A DNA stretch of 64,000 bases from Prosapia bicincta (GCA_036971475.1 JBAIZL010000002.1:352345582-352409581), one strand, 5' to 3'. Positions 21,225 to 32,578 are shown, numbered from the stretch's first letter. Program-made: numbers and translations. The notes: generated by a model from the sequence alone, not told the origin.

Positions 21225-22302
21225 ATGCGATTGTTTCTGACAAAACTAGTTAACAAATTTTACTGTTTAAAGATGAGAAGCAAAATTATTATTGCTACTA
21301 GTGCCATTTTTATTTTACTATTTGCTGTCAACAGTGTATTTTTAAGGAAAAATCAAGCAGTCCATAGTAATAATGGAACTAGTAGTTTTTCAGTAAAGAT
21401 TCAGGAATGTGAGCCACAAAGTCGCACTATATATTTGAATTTTTCTGGTACGGTAAATCCTCTGCATAGAGCTAGCCTTATTTCAGAAGTAAGTGACAAA
21501 GTTATTTCTATTTGTTTACCTGATGGTGAAAAGGTGAAAAAAAGATGGGGTGTTAAAAATAAAAGATTTTGTGCGATCTGAGCAAGTTGAGGGAGCCAAA
21601 GCGCTTTTAAAGCAACGTGAAATTGAATATGATTCTTCTGTCAAGCTTAGTAAAAAAGGTTACAGAGCGCAAATGCAAGTAGAGGCAGCTTTTACCGCAT
21701 TTCAAAGTGCAAATGCTGACCTAAAAAGGCTGGAATTAGATTTAAAACATACTGCAGTTAAATCCCCTATTGATGGTTATATAGATAAGATCAACATAAA
21801 TGAAGGGGCTTTTATTAGTGTTGGACACAAAATAACTGACGCAGTTAATTTTGATCAGGTTCTCGTGTGTTGTACGTTTCAAATAGTGAAATAAATAACA
21901 TAGAGCTAGGTAGTACAGCTCAGATTAATTTGCTGGATGGAAGGGAATTAGAGGGTAAAGTGAGTTTCATCGGTAAAGTTGCTGAGCCTAAAACCGGATC
22001 TTATAGGGTAGAGGTAAAGGTCACTGATAATGAAATGATATACTTGCAGGGATTAACTGCCAGTGTAAGACTACCTTCAGGCAACGTTTGTTTATAAAAT
22101 TCCTTCTTCAGTTCCAAGCTTAGGTGACGAGGGTATTCTTGGGATAAAGATTGTTGATAACAGTAATTATGCAGTGTTTGTACCAATAGAAATTGTTGAC
22201 GACGAGAGCGATGGAGTTTGGGTAACAGCACATAAGGAAGATAAACCTATAAGATTATTAACATTAGGTCACTTGTTTGTTAAGCCTGGTGATAAAGTTT
22301 AG
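21225..22302 (+). pseudogene. RND efflux periplasmic adaptor (HlyD/MexA family)
   Basis: Membrane-fusion adaptor linking an inner-membrane RND pump to an outer-membrane channel. An N-terminal anchor (MRSKIIIATSAIFILLFAVN, near 21273) is followed by TIYLNFSGTVNPLHRASLIS, the first half of the lipoyl/barrel-sandwich domain. Near 21540 a frameshift and apparent deletion remove part of the hairpin. VKSPIDGYIDKININEGAFI is the second lipoyl half. Further frameshifts lie near 21865 and 22090, and the native C-terminus LGHLFVKPGDKV ends at 22302. The exact start is uncertain (21189, 21225 or 21273). The pump gene is not in the window. Confidence 0.85.
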
Positions 22303-22379
22303 TTTTAGACTGTTCCCGTTATAAAACAATACAATTGACTTTAATATGAATAATCAATATAACTTAGCTAATTCATATT

Positions 22380-22451
22380 GACTCTTTCGTCTAGTGGTTA
22401 GGACACTACCCTCTCACGGTGGTAACACGGGTTCAAATCCCGTAAGAGTCA
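22380..22451 (+). tRNA. tRNA-Glu, anticodon CTC as read
   Basis: A 72-base cloverleaf: acceptor GACTCTT pairs perfectly with AAGAGTC, the D-arm contains TCTAGTGGTTAGGA, and the T-arm CGGGTTCAAATCCCG pairs fully. The anticodon loop reads CTCTCAC, so the anticodon is CTC. Most bacteria with one tRNA-Glu use TTC, so this may be a T-to-C change at base 34. No CCA is encoded. Confidence 0.88.
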
Positions 22452-22544
22452 CTCTTGACGCTAATTCTAGTATTATCTAAATCTCCACTGTCTTAACCAT
22501 CTATACGTGTAACCTTTTTGTCCGATTGTACAAGCTCATAAAAC

Positions 22545-23425
22545 GGGGCTAAAAACTACTTGGCAAACCTTCCCCACACGGCTATCATGACATTGAAGCT
22601 AATTGTTTAACTTCACAATTTCTGCAGCAGATTAAAATGACAAGAAAAAACTTGTATTTGGTGTACTATTGCTTAATTTTTGGTACTATGTGTATCGTAT
22701 GTCTTTATAAAATTTCTAGGTTTTTACCTATACAAGCTAAAAAGGGCTTATAAAGCGTTTAAGACATCACTCAACACCAAATTTTTAAAATAGAGCGTGA
22801 ATAACTAGCTAGCACGGGTTTTTTTGCCTTTTTTTCTGCTTAGTAAATTTTTTAAACATTTAAGCTGAGGTTAGTTCCGTCTAAAAGCAGCTAAGCTGCA
22901 GTGTTTAAGGCTTAAAAACGCCAATACAGAAAATAAATATTGACCGGGAATTCTTTTGCCTTTTTTTTCGCTTGGTAAATATCTTAATCTTTGTAGCTAG
23001 TTGCAATTTTTAAACGAACATTTGTTTTTGCAACAAATTCCAGAGCGTGACGCTTTATGATGGTGTCATCCAAAGTAGCTCAGACACTGGGATATAGACA
23101 TTTTTGTAAATGTAAAGTTTTAAGTTGAGAAATGCAATGTCTTTAATGATTATGGAAAGGCTGGATGTCAGTGTCACGCACTGGCATGACAGGAAGAAAG
23201 CACTGGGATGACAAGAAGAGGGTACTGGGATGACAAGAGAGTGGCTACTTGGATGACAAATAGGGGCTACTTGGATTTCTGTCATTCCAGCGCGTGACGC
23301 TGGAATCTAGGAATTTTATCACAAAAAAGTTATGTTAAAATGTATCATTTTTATGGAAAGCTGGATCCCAGTGTCAAGCACTGGGATGACAAGAGAGAGC
23401 GTTGGAACATTGTAATGACAGGAGA
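22545..23425 (+). repeat. Repeat R1 copy B plus palindromic cluster
   Basis: R1 runs from about 22550 (acttggcaaaccttcccc) to 23035, followed by palindromic units to 23425. Within the cluster, 23241-23265 reads gtggctacttggatgacaaa and so on, an unoccupied version of the site used by both IS110 copies. No gene is seen. Confidence 0.85.
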
Positions 23426-23464
23426 TTAATATGGAAAATATAAACTTTCTAAAATTCATTGAAT

Positions 23465-24035
23465 TATGCTTTCAAATTTTTAAAATAGAGAGTGAATAAC
23501 TAGCTAGCACGGGTTTTCTTTGCCTTTTTTCAGCTTAGTTTTTGTTTTAAACATTTAAGCTGAGGTTAGTTGCGTATAAATCAGCTAAACTGCAGTGTTT
23601 AAGGCTTAAAAACGCCAATACAAAAATTAAATGTTTACTGGGGGTTCTTTTGCCTAGTTTCTTTTTTTGGTAAATTTCTTAATGTTTATAGCTGAAGCGA
23701 TTTGAGAGATCGAAGATGGTGTCATTCCAGCGCGCGACGCTGGAATCTAGGGATTTTATTAGGTTGGTGAGTATAAAAGTTATGTTAAAATACGACCTTT
23801 TTATCGAAAGGCTGGATCCCAGTGTCGGAGCACTGGGATGACAGGAATAAAGGAGGCACTGGGATTACAATGTAACCTTGTCACTCCAGCGCGTGACGCT
23901 GGAATCTAGGAATGTTTGCTTGTAAACAACCAAACTAATTTTGTGAACATAAAAAGTAGTTAATCTTAATTTAAAACACAACATTTTAATTATTATGGAA
24001 AGCCGGTGTCAAGCACTGGGACGGCAGGAGAGAGG
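23465..24035 (+). repeat. Partial R1 copy C plus palindromic cluster
   Basis: Begins inside R1 at tttttaaaatagagagtgaa, runs to about 23705, then continues with palindromes (gtcattccagcgcgcgacg, ggatcccagtgtcggagcac) up to the left end of IS110 copy 1. No gene is seen. Confidence 0.82.
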
Positions 24036-24037
24036 CT

Positions 24038-24259
24038 TGTATCTTGTCAAAAGCATCTAATATTTTAAGCTTAAGCATTAGATGGAGAATGGAAGCACTC
24101 TGTCGTAGGGCTTAGATATAAAACCTGTCAAGTAGATAAGAGCTCCTTTCTCAAAAGCATAGGCTTGACGGTATCATAGAAAGACCTAAATGGCTCTAAT
24201 TTTGTATCCACAAGGTTAGCCTTACTTTTCGTTTTAAAAGGTAACGTATGGGGTTATAT
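24038..24259 (+). ncRNA. Candidate bridge (seek) RNA leader of IS110 copy 1
   Basis: IS110 elements encode their guide RNA in a noncoding end, for many upstream of the transposase. This 222-bp leader is conserved in copy 2. It contains gacggtatc (24167-24175), identical to the element's own right end (25392-25400, a donor-guide candidate). It also contains caagtaga (24129-24136), whose complement ctacttg is the target right side at the core CT. A ggagaatgga (24084-24093) resembles the target left side gagagggg. The order fits left target guide, right target guide, left donor guide. No right donor guide was found. Inference only. Confidence 0.5.
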
Positions 24260-25202
24260 ATGATCAACAACATTCTGGGATTCGAAGTATCAAAAGATCG
24301 CTTTGATATTTTTCTTTCATTCATAAGTAAAAAAGAAAAGCGTGAAACTAGGAAAAGGAGCTTTAAGAACGATGATCTTGGGTTTCAAGGTCTGCTGAGT
24401 TTTCAGCTAAAACATAACGTAGAGCAAGTGAAAGCCTGTATGGAATCTACTCACTGTTATAGTGAAGCTTTGGCTGACTTTCTGCACAATGCTGGACATT
24501 TTGTGAGTGTTGTAAATCCTTATTGCATTAAATCTTACGCGAGAAGTAAGCTTGTACGACGAAAGAATGATCATACTGATGAAGACATTATTGCTGATTA
24601 TTGCCAAAGGCAAGAACCTACTCATTGGACACCACCTGCTCCTGAGTTAAAAAAATTGAAACATCTTTATAGTTGCTCGGCTGCATTAAAACATGAATTG
24701 ACATTTGTAAATAACCACCTAGAAAAAAAGAGAGACTGCCTGAAAAAAACTCCATACATGAACTACTAAAGCAACACAAAGAGTTATTAGAAAATTTTCA
24801 ACTTCTATTGACTATTCCAGGTATAGCAGAGGAGTCAGCAATAACTATTTTACCTGAAGTTCCTGACATAAAGGCTTTTAGAGATGCCAGGCAATTGGCA
24901 GCATACGCAGGAGTTATACCACGAAAAATGACTCAGGTTCATCTGTATATGGCAAACCCAGATTAAGTAAGTCTAGTTAACAAACATTACTTAAAGCACT
25001 TTACTTTCCTGCTATAGTAGCTAAGAATCACAACCCAATCATTATAAATTTTTGCCAAAGATTAAAGGAAAAGGGTAAGCATAATATGGCTATTGTTGGT
25101 GCTGCAATGCGTAAACTACTCCATATCATTTTCGGTATTCTAAAATCCAAAGGTGCTTTTAATCCTGACCATATCAAAAACTACAGAGCTAGGAAGCTTT
25201 AG
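24260..25202 (+). pseudogene. IS110 transposase, copy 1, broken
   Basis: DEDD recombinase with a RuvC-like N-terminal domain and a Transposase_20 C-terminal domain. The chosen start ATG 24260 (MINNILGFEVSKDRFDIF) aligns with copy 2; the ATG four codons upstream is ATA there. The first catalytic Asp of GIDVSKDRFD is Glu here (GFEVSK). ACMEST and KNDHTDEDIIADYC supply the E and D positions. After LEKKRDCLKKTPYMNY the frame is lost through a deletion of about 80 bp. The C-terminal part ([31 protein letters not shown]) is readable in pieces. Inactive. Confidence 0.92.
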
Positions 25203-25504
25203 TGATTTAAAATGCTACCATCTAATGTAAAATAGAATTTTATACAAATTAATTTAATGTAGTTGGTTAGTGTATATGAAATATACTTATCAACATATAC
25301 ACTAACTATACCGCTACACAATTGGAAGTAATTTTTGATTTCGCAATACAGCTTAAGATTCAATTTTTATAATTTTCTTGTTGACTGGTGAGACGGTATC
25401 TACTTGGATGACACCGTCTGTTGCCCTGCCAATCACTATGTTCGTACAGTTGTATGTTAGAGCACTGGAATGACACCCTTCTGTGAAATATTTAACTCTA
25501 CGAT

Positions 25505-26370
25505 GTATGGTCCCAGGGTGTGATGGGAGTATAAATAATTCAGGAAACATATAAATTCAAAATGTGTAAGACCCTTGAGAGTTTTGAGTCTTTTAGCGAA
25601 ATTATAGGCCATAACAAAGTCATAAAGGTGCTTTTTGAGTTGCTGATGAGTAATACTTCTTAACTGTATCATTCTTTAGTGTTTTGTTCATACGTTCAAC
25701 TTGCCCATTTGTCCAAGGATGGCTAATCCTAGACGATCTATTCTCTTCGCAAACTCTATGTGTTGAAAACCGTACTTTGAGGTTAGTAAACTGTATGTCG
25801 TTGTCTGTCAAAACAGCGTGTATTTTATATGGTAGAATTTTAATCAAATTACGTAGAAACTCAGCAGCTAAGGGTTTTGTAGCGGTATTGTGCAACTCAA
25901 CATAGGTAAATTTGGATGTTATATCTATTGCAACAATAACTTTCCTTCTGACTTCTGCAATATCAATATGGAAATAACCTATGTTTGAATTTCTTTTTTG
26001 GTTTAACTTCACCATCGACATCTGGTAATGTTATGCCTTTGTAAACAACGATATAAGCTAGAAATGTGAAATTGTAGACTGTTAGGCATAAGGGCAATCA
26101 TCTGATGGTAGCATTTGCGAAATGCAACGCTTCCTCTTCCAGAGTTAAGACAGTCGATCTCGGATGCTTTGTATCCATCTTTGGTAAATGAGCGTTTTCT
26201 CCATTCGACAATAGTTTTTGGATTAAGGTTATAGTATTTGGAGAGCTTTGCTATGCTCTCTTAACTATTTTGTATTGCTCTACGCTGTTGTTCTGGCGCA
26301 CCCATGTAACCATAATTCCTCCTTTGATGGTCTCACATTTTATCATACCATCACACTTTGGGACCATACA
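25505..26370 (-). mobile_element. IS481-family insertion sequence, degenerate
   Basis: The ends tgtatggtcccagggtgtga (from 25505) and, reversed, tgtatggtcccaaagtgtga (ending at 26370) form an inverted repeat of about 22 bp with two mismatches; the TGT terminus suits IS481. The element is about 866 bp with one transposase gene. I see no convincing target duplication. It lies just downstream of IS110 copy 1. Confidence 0.75.
25510..26305 (-). pseudogene. IS481 transposase (rve integrase core), broken
   Basis: Begins at ATG 26305 in frame with KLSKYYNLNPKTIVEWRKRS, the N-terminal helix-turn-helix. TAA lies at about 26263. Frame changes occur near 26160 and 26040. The rve core then reads NIGYFHIDIAEVRRKVIVAI (first Asp), AVLTDNDIQF (second Asp; Gly of TDNG is Asp here) and HPWTNGQVERMNKTLK (catalytic Glu). 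A further frameshift near 25625 leads to YNFAKRLKTLKGLTHFEF near the end of the element. At least four breaks. Family confident; inactive. Confidence 0.85.
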
Positions 26371-26468
26371 ACTAGTACGTCATTAATCTCCTAATTTTTG
26401 CTACGGATAGTTTGTCAAGTAATTTTTTAGTTCTGTTTCTGTATGGCTAAAATAATCTGAATACTAGC

Positions 26469-27620
26469 TTACCTAAATCCCATAGCGTGTTGGATGAGGC
26501 GTATTTTAAGGAAATCCGAATTTTCAACTACCATTAAGCCAAGATTTCTCAGTGCCTTAGCGCAGAATATTCTGTTGGAAAATATCCTATTTAATCCATC
26601 AGTTGCAAGTGCCATGGTAAAATTGTCAAAGTACCTATCGCGTGAAATTTTCTTCAGCAAATAACTACTGCCAACGTCAATACCAGCTAGTTTTGCAGCT
26701 GTTATTTGCTTTATAGCACTTTCTGCATCTCTAATTCTAAGGTTAAGCCCTTGAGCCGCAACTGGATGAATCGAATGTGCTGCATCGCCAATAAGCAAAA
26801 CTCTACTTTTATCCATCCTTTTTGCAAAGTCAAAACTCAAAGGATAAAGCTTTCTTCTACCCTCTAACTTAATTTCTCCCAAATAAGAACCAAATCTTTT
26901 TTTGAGTTCTTTAGTAAATTCCTCTTCAGACAGATTCATTAGCATTTTTGAAATTTCAGGTTTTTCTGTCACGAATATTGCAGAAGTATAGCCTCCTTTC
27001 ATCGGTAAATTTGCAAATGGACCACCAGGAAAAAATCGCTCTATATCTATGTTTTGATGGTGTAGTTCGTGTTTTACATTACATACCAAACAACTTTGTT
27101 TATAATAAAACTTTATTATCGGCATAGAAAATAACTCTGGTAGTTTGGAGTTTTTGCCTTCAACACAGATAAGTAGCGATGACATTAATTTTTGATTATT
27201 GTCAAGATTAACTTCCACGTATCCTGTGTCACCAGCAATTGTTTTATAGGAACGTTGAGAATATATATTTAGTTTATTCAAAAAATTATTGTTATCCCAT
27301 ATAGTTATGTTGTTGACAACATAACCCATTGGTCCTTCACTGACTATTTTATGATCATAATGCACAGTAATCGAGCTATTTCCATCTAATATACATATAT
27401 CAAGTATGGGCTCAGCTTCGCCCTCTATAAACTGCCAAATTCCTAGCTTTTCCAGTACTTTTTTCGACCCTTGAGAAATAGCAAATGTTTGATTGTCATC
27501 AATTACGTGCGGCAAGCTATTTTTTTCAATCACTGCTACGGATACAGAGTCATTACTTAGACTAATAGCGGTAATAAGGCCAAGCAACCAACCACCTGAA
27601 ATGACTACATCATAGTTTAT
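26469..27620 (-). pseudogene. ubiH: UbiH/UbiF-type FAD monooxygenase, start codon lost
   Basis: Flavin hydroxylase of ubiquinone ring modification. The frame is open from just after a TAG near 27626 to the stop at 26469, about 383 codons. The N-terminal FAD loop reads NYDVVISGGWLLG, where the GxGxxG motif is damaged (GGWLLG). The second FAD motif RVLLIGDAAHSIHPVAAQGL is intact. No ATG lies before NYDVV; the codons there are CAC ATA, so the native start appears mutated or displaced. Otherwise unbroken, which makes it one of the best-preserved genes. UbiH, UbiF and COQ6 types cannot be told apart by eye. Confidence 0.85.
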
Positions 27621-27829
27621 GTGCTAATCCCCAAATTATCTGTTTTGAAAATAGTTTAAACAATGCAGAGGTAACTTTTTTACTTTAGCTAAAAAAACTA
27701 CTTCCGCATACTAAAAATCTTATTATAGTGATAATAGAGATATCTTTAGAGCTCAAAAATTTATCTTTGTTTGCAAACTTTTAAGTAATTTTTCAGTAAA
27801 CGCATCTTCTTCAGTTTACATGGATGTAC

Positions 27830-29248
27830 TTAAGCTCTGTCGTATGTGTTTTTTTTTATATGGGAGATTTTATGTTCAAATTGCCAGATACGTGATTCTA
27901 TTAAAAACCAAAAGCCGCCTATGTTTTTTTTCAAAATCTTACAACTGTGCAATGTTTTCAAAGCAATGTCTTCATAAATTCCCACTAAATCTTCATTTAA
28001 CATTAAAGGGTTACCACAATCAGAAGCACTACATATTTGTGGATCTAGAGGAACTCTGCCTAAGAGTTTGATTCCTAACTCTTCGGACATTTTTTTTCCA
28101 CCATCTTTCCCAAATATCTGTATTTTTGAGTTGTCTTGAATAAAATAGCTAATTTTTTCCACAACACCAACAATCGGTACACTGAGTTTTGTGAATATAT
28201 CGTCAATTTTGCGAGCATCAATTAAAGCGAGCTCCTGTGGAGTTGTCTTGAATGAAATAGCTCATGTTCTCCACAACACCAACAATCGGTACACTGAGTT
28301 TTGTGAATATATCGTAAATTTTGCGAGCATCGATTAAAACGAGCTCCTGTGGAGTTTTCTTGAATAAAATAGATCATGTTTCCCACAACACCAACAATCG
28401 GTACACTGAGTTTTGTGAATATATCGTAAATTTTGCGAGCATCAAAAAGCGAGCTCCTGTGGAGTTCTCTTGAATAAAATAGCTCATGTTCTCCACAACA
28501 CCAACAATCGGTACACTGAGTTTTGTGAATATATCGTAAATTTTGCGAGCATCAATTAAAGCGAGCTCCTGTGGAGTTGAAACTATTATTGCTCCGGTTA
28601 AGTAAAAATTCTCCAGCTTAGATGTACATCACCAGTTCCAGGTGGTGTGTCAATTATCAAATATTCTATATCAGACCATCTTGTCCCCATTAGCAAATTA
28701 TAAAGTGCCTTTGTGATCATAGGTTCGCGCCATATTGCCGCACGATCTTTATCGATAAAATAGGCAATTGAAATAGTATGCAGTTCATACTTTTCTATAG
28801 GCAACACTTTGCCATCTTGTATTTTTGGCTTCAATTTTTGAGCTCCAAGCATTTTGGTAATTGAAGGACCATACATATCTGCATCAACTAGCGCAACTTT
28901 GTGCTTTAATTTTGCTAATGAATGGGCAAGGTTTAGTGCAACTGTAGACTTGCCTACACCTCCCTTGCCGGAGGCAACGACAATTATATTTTTCACCCCT
29001 TCAATATGTAGTTTAGCTCTCTGCTTTGCAGCTTGTTTTCGGCCAGTAGTAACCACAGTTATCTTTCCTACTCCTGGTATGGCTTTGACAGCTTGCTCAC
29101 AATTTCTTCTTAACTCTTCATTTGTTTCTGTGTTACCAGTAACTTCAAGTGCAAAGCCAACATCTCTACCTTTAATAATGATTGAGCCAATACTTTCCTG
29201 CTCTATGACTCCTTTTAAGCTCTCTTTTAAAACTTCTTCGTTGATCAT
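27830..29248 (-). pseudogene. mrp: Mrp/ApbC Fe-S carrier ATPase with tandem expansion
   Basis: Mrp (ApbC/Nbp35) proteins assemble and transfer Fe-S clusters. The start at 29248 is MINEEVLKESLKGVIEQESI, a DUF59-like N-terminal domain. The P-loop VVASGKGGVGKSTVALNLAH is near residue 95, VDADMYGPSITKML follows, and [13 protein letters not shown] is the switch motif. Then comes a block of four tandem 110-112-bp units (28131-28575) that shifts the frame. The C-terminus reads GIKLLGRVPLDPQICSASDC. The last codons (LKKNIGGFWFLIES) look like read-through. typA starts its 3' end 40 bp downstream. Confidence 0.92.
28131..28575 (-). repeat. Four tandem 110-112-bp units in mrp
   Basis: Units start at about 28131, 28243, 28355 and 28465 and share ccaacaatcggtacactga and gcgagctcctgtggag. 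Unit lengths are 112, 112, 110 and 111, so the frame is not kept. The units differ at several sites, including stop-generating cgtcaatttt versus cgtaaatttt. There are no unique spacers, so this is slippage or unequal exchange, not CRISPR. Confidence 0.93.
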
Positions 29249-29287
29249 TAGACGTTCTCTAAAACACACTGTCAGTCAAACATCTAG

Positions 29288-31085
29288 CTATTCCTTATTC
29301 TTCGCCCTTCCTGCACGCTTGCGTTCATTAGGGTCGAGGAATTTTTTGCATAAACGTATAGATTTTTTAGTTACTTCCACCAATTCATCATCATCTATAT
29401 ATGCTACCATTTCCTCCAAAGTCATTATTTTTGGTGGAGTAACTTTTATAGCTTCATCACTACCTGCAGCTCTTACGTTTGTTAACTGCTTACCATTTAG
29501 TACATTTATTTCCAGGTCGTTGTCGCGGTTATACTGACCAACAACCATGCCACCATACACCTTATCTTGTGGCTTAACAAACATAACTCCCCTATCTTGC
29601 AAGTTGAAAAATGCATACGCTACGGCCACACCTTTATCCAGTAGAAATTAGAAATTAAAACCCCATTGCGTCTTCCAGAGATAGGACCTTTATGTGTAGC
29701 ATAACTGTGGAACAGACGGTTAATTATACCAGTACCTCGAGAATCAGTTAAAAACTCTCCCTGATAACCAATCAATCCCCTTGATGGTACTAAAAATGTT
29801 AGCCTTGTTCTACCACTACCAGAAGGCCTCATATCGGCGACTTCACCCTTCCGAAAGCTGAGCTTTTCCATGACGATTCCACTATACTCATCATCTACAT
29901 CAATCTTTAAATATCTTCTTTAAATAACACTCGAGGGAGCGAAACAGAGAGCTCAAATCCTTCTCTTCTCATGTTTTCAATTATTACTCCAAGCTACAGC
30001 TCACCACGTCCACCTACTTTAAACGCCTCGCCACTTGGCGTTGGAGTTACAGTAATCGCAACGTTTGTCTCTGCTTCTGCATATAGACGATCCTTGATAA
30101 CAGTGGAGGTAAGTTTTGTTCCTTCTTGCGCAGCAAAAGGTGAATCATTGACACTCAGAGTAATTGCAATTGTTGGCGGATCAACCGGAGTTGAGCTTAT
30201 CGCAGTTGTAACTTCTGGTGCTGCCATAGTGTCTGAAACTGAAGCTTTTTCATGTCCTGCAATTGCAATTATATCGCCCGCTGCAGCTTGTTCTACTGGA
30301 ATACGTTTTAAGCCAGAAAATGAGAGCAATTTGGTTAATCTTCCTTGTTCAATTACTTTGCCATCAAGATCAAGTACCTTAAGATCCGAATTGCGATTCC
30401 TTGATAAATTTTTCCTGTCAATAACCTACGAAGGAACTTATCAGATTCAAGTAGAGTGACCAGCATAGCAAAAGGTGCGTTTTGGTCATAAATGGAAGGT
30501 TTTATTTAATCTACAACCGTTGAAAATAATGGGCTTAAATATTTTCTTTCATCGGAAAGGTCCTAAACACACCAGCCATTTATACTAGAAGCGTACATTA
30601 CTGGAAAATCTAGCTGCTCGTTAGTTGCATCAAGATTAAAAAACAGTTCATATATTTCATTTAATACCTCTTCAATCCTGCTGTCTGGCCGATCAACCTT
30701 ATTGACTATCACAATTGGCTTCAAATTTGCTTTTAGTGCTTTTGACAGCACAAACTTAGTCTGTGGCATAGACCTTCTGCCAACCAATAATAGCACGCCA
30801 TCTGCCATGTATAATACTCTTTCTACTTCCCCGCCAAAATCTGCGTGTCCTGGTGTATCAATAATGTTGATTTTTTCATCACCCCACATTATTGATGTAC
30901 ATTTTGCAAGTATTTGTAATTCCGCGTTCTCGTTCTTGATCGCCACTATCCATCACTCGCTCTTGAACTTCTTGATTCTAACGAAACGTGCCACTTTGCT
31001 TTAACATGTTATCGAGTAAAGTAGTTTTTCCGTGGTCAACGTGTGCAATTATCGCAATATTGCGGATTGATTTAAATTCACTCAT
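29288..31085 (-). pseudogene. typA: Translational GTPase TypA/BipA, multiply broken
   Basis: Ribosome-binding GTPase of the EF-G/LepA group, acting in stress and ribosome assembly. The start ATG 31085 is [20 protein letters not shown] with the G1 motif. TAG follows near 30983 (after QSGTFR), then a frameshift near 30918. G3 is [20 protein letters not shown] and G4 is [12 protein letters not shown]. Frameshifts near 30565, 30425 and 29990 separate domain II (GLKRIPVEQAAAGDIIAIAG) from domain III and V pieces. The C-terminal domain has RTRLTFLVPSRGLIGYQGEF and ends with the Lys/Arg tail DPNERKRAGRAKNKE. About 599 codons, full length. Confidence 0.94.
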
Positions 31086-31179
31086 TTCTTATCATTTCAA
31101 ATTTAATTTAGTAATAAGTATACATGTAAGAAACCTAGAGTAAATAGACCTCTTACATCTGGCAGCACCCCAGCCGGGA

Positions 31180-31450
31180 AACAAAAAAACTACTTGACAA
31201 CCCCCGCCAATCCCATTATCATGGCATACAAGGGTATTTCTGACTCAAAACTTGTTTTTGATCCGAACGGGTTTAATAAAAAAAATTTAGTAGAAAACTT
31301 ATGGATTTATTGGCCGACTACATAAAATTATTGGGGCTGCACGTCTTTTATATTTTTTCACATGCAGCCAAATCGCGCTTAAACCAAGCGTCAGTACATT
31401 ATTACAGCGCCAATTTACATTATTAGAGGGTCAAAACTCGCACCACGGGG
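31180..31450 (-). repeat. Repeat R2, unoccupied copy (reverse)
   Basis: Reverse-strand copy of R2. It reads across the piggyBac target without interruption (near 31380: gcgcttaaaccaagcgtcag, containing TTAA), so it documents the empty site. From 31450 to 31613 only R1-like remnant sequence (gtaaatttcttaatactta) is seen. Confidence 0.9.
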
Positions 31451-31613
31451 GTTCTTCGCCTCTTTTTTTCATTTAGTAAATTTCTTAATACTTATAGTTA
31501 GGGCAATTTAAGAGCATACCCAATCCTTATCTCTTTAGTTTAGGTTATGCAAGGTAACTAGACGTACATTTTAAGGCGTTTATAGCGCACATAAAGCACG
31601 ATAGAGAAATCAT

Positions 31614-32513
31614 TTATAATTGCCATGGCAACCAGTGTTGAAACCTGACGTGCTTTGTGATTTTATAAGTAGAGGTTTTATCTGATTTCACAGCAAGTGC
31701 TTCTGGGTGACTTTGAAAGTAAATATTACCATGCTTATCTATAATAGCCTCTATTACCCCATCATTGGAGATTGTTGCAATTTTATATCCAAGCAGCTAA
31801 AACTTTTTTCTATTTTCTGGCATATTGCTTATCGCTCCTGAATGAGCATCCGGAAAGCACGTGGAAAACCAGTCATTTTCGTCAGGGGATAAAACTTTAG
31901 CCACTACTTCTGCTAAACGACTATTTGGAACTATCTTTATTTGCTGGAGAGGTAGCCTACATCCTCTTGCTGTGAATTAGGTGCTGATTTTAAATGAGAC
32001 CTTTGCTTTTCTTCATCTCTCACAAGATTTTCCACACTCACTACTTCAATTCCCTTTGCATTCATGATGCCTTGCAAACCACCACATATACCAAGTAAAT
32101 GAATTTCAGGGTTATCATCGACTATTTTTACAATTGCTTCAGTAACAAGCTGGCGACAAGGAGTAGGTGGAAAAGGTTCTAAGTGTAAATTATAGTCATT
32201 TCCCGGAATAAATATTCTATTTATTTTGTGCTCTTTAATGAATTTTGCAACTTCAACTTTTATTCGATCTAACGTTAGCTTCTCTGCCAACATTTCATCT
32301 TGTTTTGCAAGACTCAATGATTCCTCTTGAATTTTTTTTAGGCTAATTATTTTATTATAATCAATCAGTACAGTTTTACCTCTAAAATTATTGAACAACT
32401 GTGTTGCTGTTTATCTGATGCAAATCTTCACTTACGCCAGCACAAGCAACATTGCTCACTGAAAGAACCACAATTAATAGGATGCTGAATATTCTATTAT
32501 ATTATTTATACAT
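31614..32513 (-). pseudogene. Secreted class C26 gamma-glutamyl hydrolase-like protein
   Basis: A class I glutamine-amidotransferase-like hydrolase (PF07722 type). The start ATG 32513 is followed by TAA at 32502-32504 and then NRIFSILLIVVLSVSNVACA, a signal peptide, so the protein was exported. A frameshift near 32395 precedes the core. The nucleophile elbow is HLLGICGGLQGIMNAKG (Cys) and the C-terminal His-Glu pair is in FQSHPEALAVKSD. A frameshift near 31960 and TAG near 31800 are further breaks. About 300 codons. Relatives cleave gamma-glutamyl bonds; an exported copy could act on peptidoglycan peptides or on host substrates, which is speculation. Confidence 0.8.
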
Positions 32514-32578
32514 TATCTCTTAACATTTATATTATTATCATTTTGCAATATAAGTGTAAACTTGGTAAGAAAGAGAAG

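Larger units (their letters stand above)
24038..25401 (+). mobile_element. IS110-family element, copy 1
   Basis: Bounded by comparison with copy 2: the two are similar from tgtatcttgtcaaaagcat to actggtgagacggtat. A CT dinucleotide lies at both junctions (24036-24037 and 25400-25401), as expected for the IS110 core, with no target duplication beyond it and no terminal inverted repeats. The flanks are palindromic-repeat sequence: gcaggagagagg on the left, acttggatgaca on the right. Relative to copy 2 it lacks about 80 bp inside the transposase gene and about 30 bp near 25280. Confidence 0.85.

Noticed and set aside
25353..25550. ORF over the IS110 right end extending toward IS481
   Set aside because: Chance frame in repeat sequence; the shared tail PVNKKIIKI in both IS110 copies only reflects the common IS end.
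28131..28575. Direct repeats resembling a CRISPR array
   Set aside because: Units are contiguous copies of mrp coding sequence with no unique spacers, and there are no cas genes.
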